Below are positions 62,705 to 64,000 of a DNA stretch of 64,000 nt, in pieces. A program made the translations under genes and the position numbers. Origin of the DNA: Xestospongia bergquistia. Its lineage: Eukaryota; Porifera; Demospongiae; Haplosclerida; Petrosiidae. The stretch is taken from contig OZ014412.1 of assembly GCA_963965975.1 (NCBI GenBank), forward strand, positions 11,856,849 through 11,920,848, given 5' to 3'. Under the pieces are notes generated by a model. The model was not told the DNA's origin and did not search any database. It saw only the letters and a list, made by a program, of their open reading frames with translations. The number at the start of each line of letters is the position of its first letter. Within the stretch, counting starts at the first letter, position 1.

Positions 62705-64000
62705 CTATTTCTCTGCTTGTCTCTTATCTTCTAATTCTATGGCTTCATATATAAAATCTATTGGTTTCTGATAGTCTATTCTAGTCTCTTGTTAGCCCAA
62801 TTATCCCTGCATGTGTCCAATATCATTATGTATTTTATTTAAGCTAGTCTTCCAAATTTCTTAGTTTTCTACAGTGTCTGCTTGTCTCTATACACTCTGC
62901 TATATATAGTATCTCATCATCTACTAGAATCACTTCAGCAACTCCGATTGTCACTGATAGACTTAAATAGTCTCTTACAGCTATATAGTCTCTGAAGAGA
63001 GCAATATGAAAGTTGGTCGTTGTTATATCAATTGTAAAGTCTCTTAATTATAACAATTTGCAACTGATTATTGACCTATACGCTTAGTAAATTCTTTATG
63101 TATCAATTGCATACACTATATGCACTAAATATTCCCACTCTAACACTCCATGTGAGTGAGTATATGAAAGTTTGATTGTATGCATTGCTGTCTATATCTG
63201 CAAAAATGAATAGTATAGATGGCTTTAATGTGGAAATGAGTTAAATTGTGTTTTTTTTTCTGTGATTTTAGCAAGCCTCCTCCCAATTCTTAAACATTAC
63301 TCAACTGAGTATAGATAGTTAAAGATAAAAATAGCCATTAGCATTACTTCCAATACATTGCTGTAAGGACTCATTTAATCACAAGTTCTAGGTCTCAAGC
63401 TTTTCAACTATTAGCACCAGATACCTACAGTCAACTCAGTGATTATATACAACATATACAACATATTAATAAATCTGCTACTTCATTTGTTTATTTAATT
63501 TAATCTATTTCAATATAGGATTCATTAGTCTTAATATTAATCTATGCCTGCTAATACAGAGAGTTAGCTATAATGAACCAGATTATGGTAGCTGAAGATA
63601 TCTTCACATAAACATATTAAAATGTTATAAAATTATATAAATACTGATATCATAGTGGGACCTCCTCTGAAAAATACAGGATTCACAATTTGTCAAAAAA
63701 TAAACCAATTAATTAAGTAGTTTAACAGAAAGAATACAAATTGTGTGTATAGTATTACTATGAATTTAAATTAGTCACTGTAACATTCTTGACAAAGACA
63801 CTTTGCAACTTAACTTTTAAAAAGTAATTGCTATGCAGAAATGTTTAATACTTACCTATATTAATAAAATTTTGATTAAGATATTAAACAAATATGGCTA
63901 TCACTTTATACCTGTCTAATAACTGTCTACAGTATTGTGTTTGATTGACCCGTACATACTGAAATGCCTTCATAATTAGATCTTGTACATCAGCTAGTAC
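62705..64000 (-). CDS. Possible 3' part of a minus-strand multi-exon gene
   Basis: Exon-like minus-strand blocks: 64000-63912 (open, VLADVQDLIMKAFQYVRVNQ, QYCRQLLDR, then donor gtataa; continues off the window), 63197-63117 (after tttttgcag; SNAYNQTFIYSLTWSVRVGI), 62998-62862 (after cttcag; DYIAVRDYLSLSVTIGVAEV, ILVDDEILYIAECIETSRHC) and 62775-62705 (KPIDFIYEAIELEDKRQAEK then TAG). Each has an acceptor, but phases between blocks could not all be reconciled and no domain is recognised. The edge block is the best supported. Confidence 0.3.

Noticed and set aside
1-64000. tRNA or rRNA genes
   Set aside because: No stretch with a recognisable A/B box pair in a cloverleaf or a conserved rRNA core was noticed on either strand; a dedicated covariance search was not possible.

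Overview
The window is animal nuclear DNA: AT-rich, with many small exons split by short introns (often 45-100 bp, GT-AG). The short introns, a BEL/Pao retroelement with an internal-deletion history, abundant short inverted-repeat elements and an IP3-receptor-type gene together suggest a sponge (demosponge) or another early-branching animal. The species assignment is inference; no rRNA or mitochondrial marker is present.

Layout. 1-5.2 kb: a dead BEL/Pao LTR retrotransposon carrying a nested hAT-type MITE. 5.2-5.8 kb: minus-strand exons for a cysteine-rich secreted protein with a Kunitz domain, abutting the truncated 3' LTR. 5.8-8.2 kb: mostly non-coding, with a MITE and two tiny Gln-rich exons that look like part of a TFIIA alpha/beta gene. 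8.2-15 kb: repeats and a multi-exon gene with a PHD finger and a Ulp1/SENP-type cysteine protease domain. 15-18.1 kb: the remaining TFIIA alpha/beta (GTF2A1-like) exons, with an intact C-terminal domain but two in-frame TGA codons. 18.1-19.3 kb: two MITEs. 19.7-39.06 kb: the centrepiece, a complete gene of about 71 exons for an inositol-1,4,5-trisphosphate-receptor-like Ca2+ release channel (about 2,650 residues).

39.7-53.2 kb holds decayed duplicate copies of the region to the left. A mosaic copy (B, 42.1-53.2 kb) carries the TFIIA exons and the 5' third of the channel gene. A smaller shuffled copy (C, 39.7-40.7 kb) carries two or three channel fragments. Both are pseudogenic. Copy B acts as an internal reference: it lacks a MITE, and it lacks the whole 6.8-kb PHD-Ulp1 block that copy A has.

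53.2-62 kb is gene-poor and repeat-rich: a palindromic GC-rich spot, degenerate tandem arrays, a minisatellite of about 34 bp, and a duplicated series of short exon-like pieces with good splice sites but no sustained reading frame (a possible spliced non-coding RNA). The right edge has weak evidence for a minus-strand gene entering the window.

The most interesting points are the channel gene, whose pore replaces the canonical GGGVGD filter and whose IP3-contact basic residues look largely lost, and the PHD-Ulp1 gene, which sits as an insertion inside a TFIIA locus.
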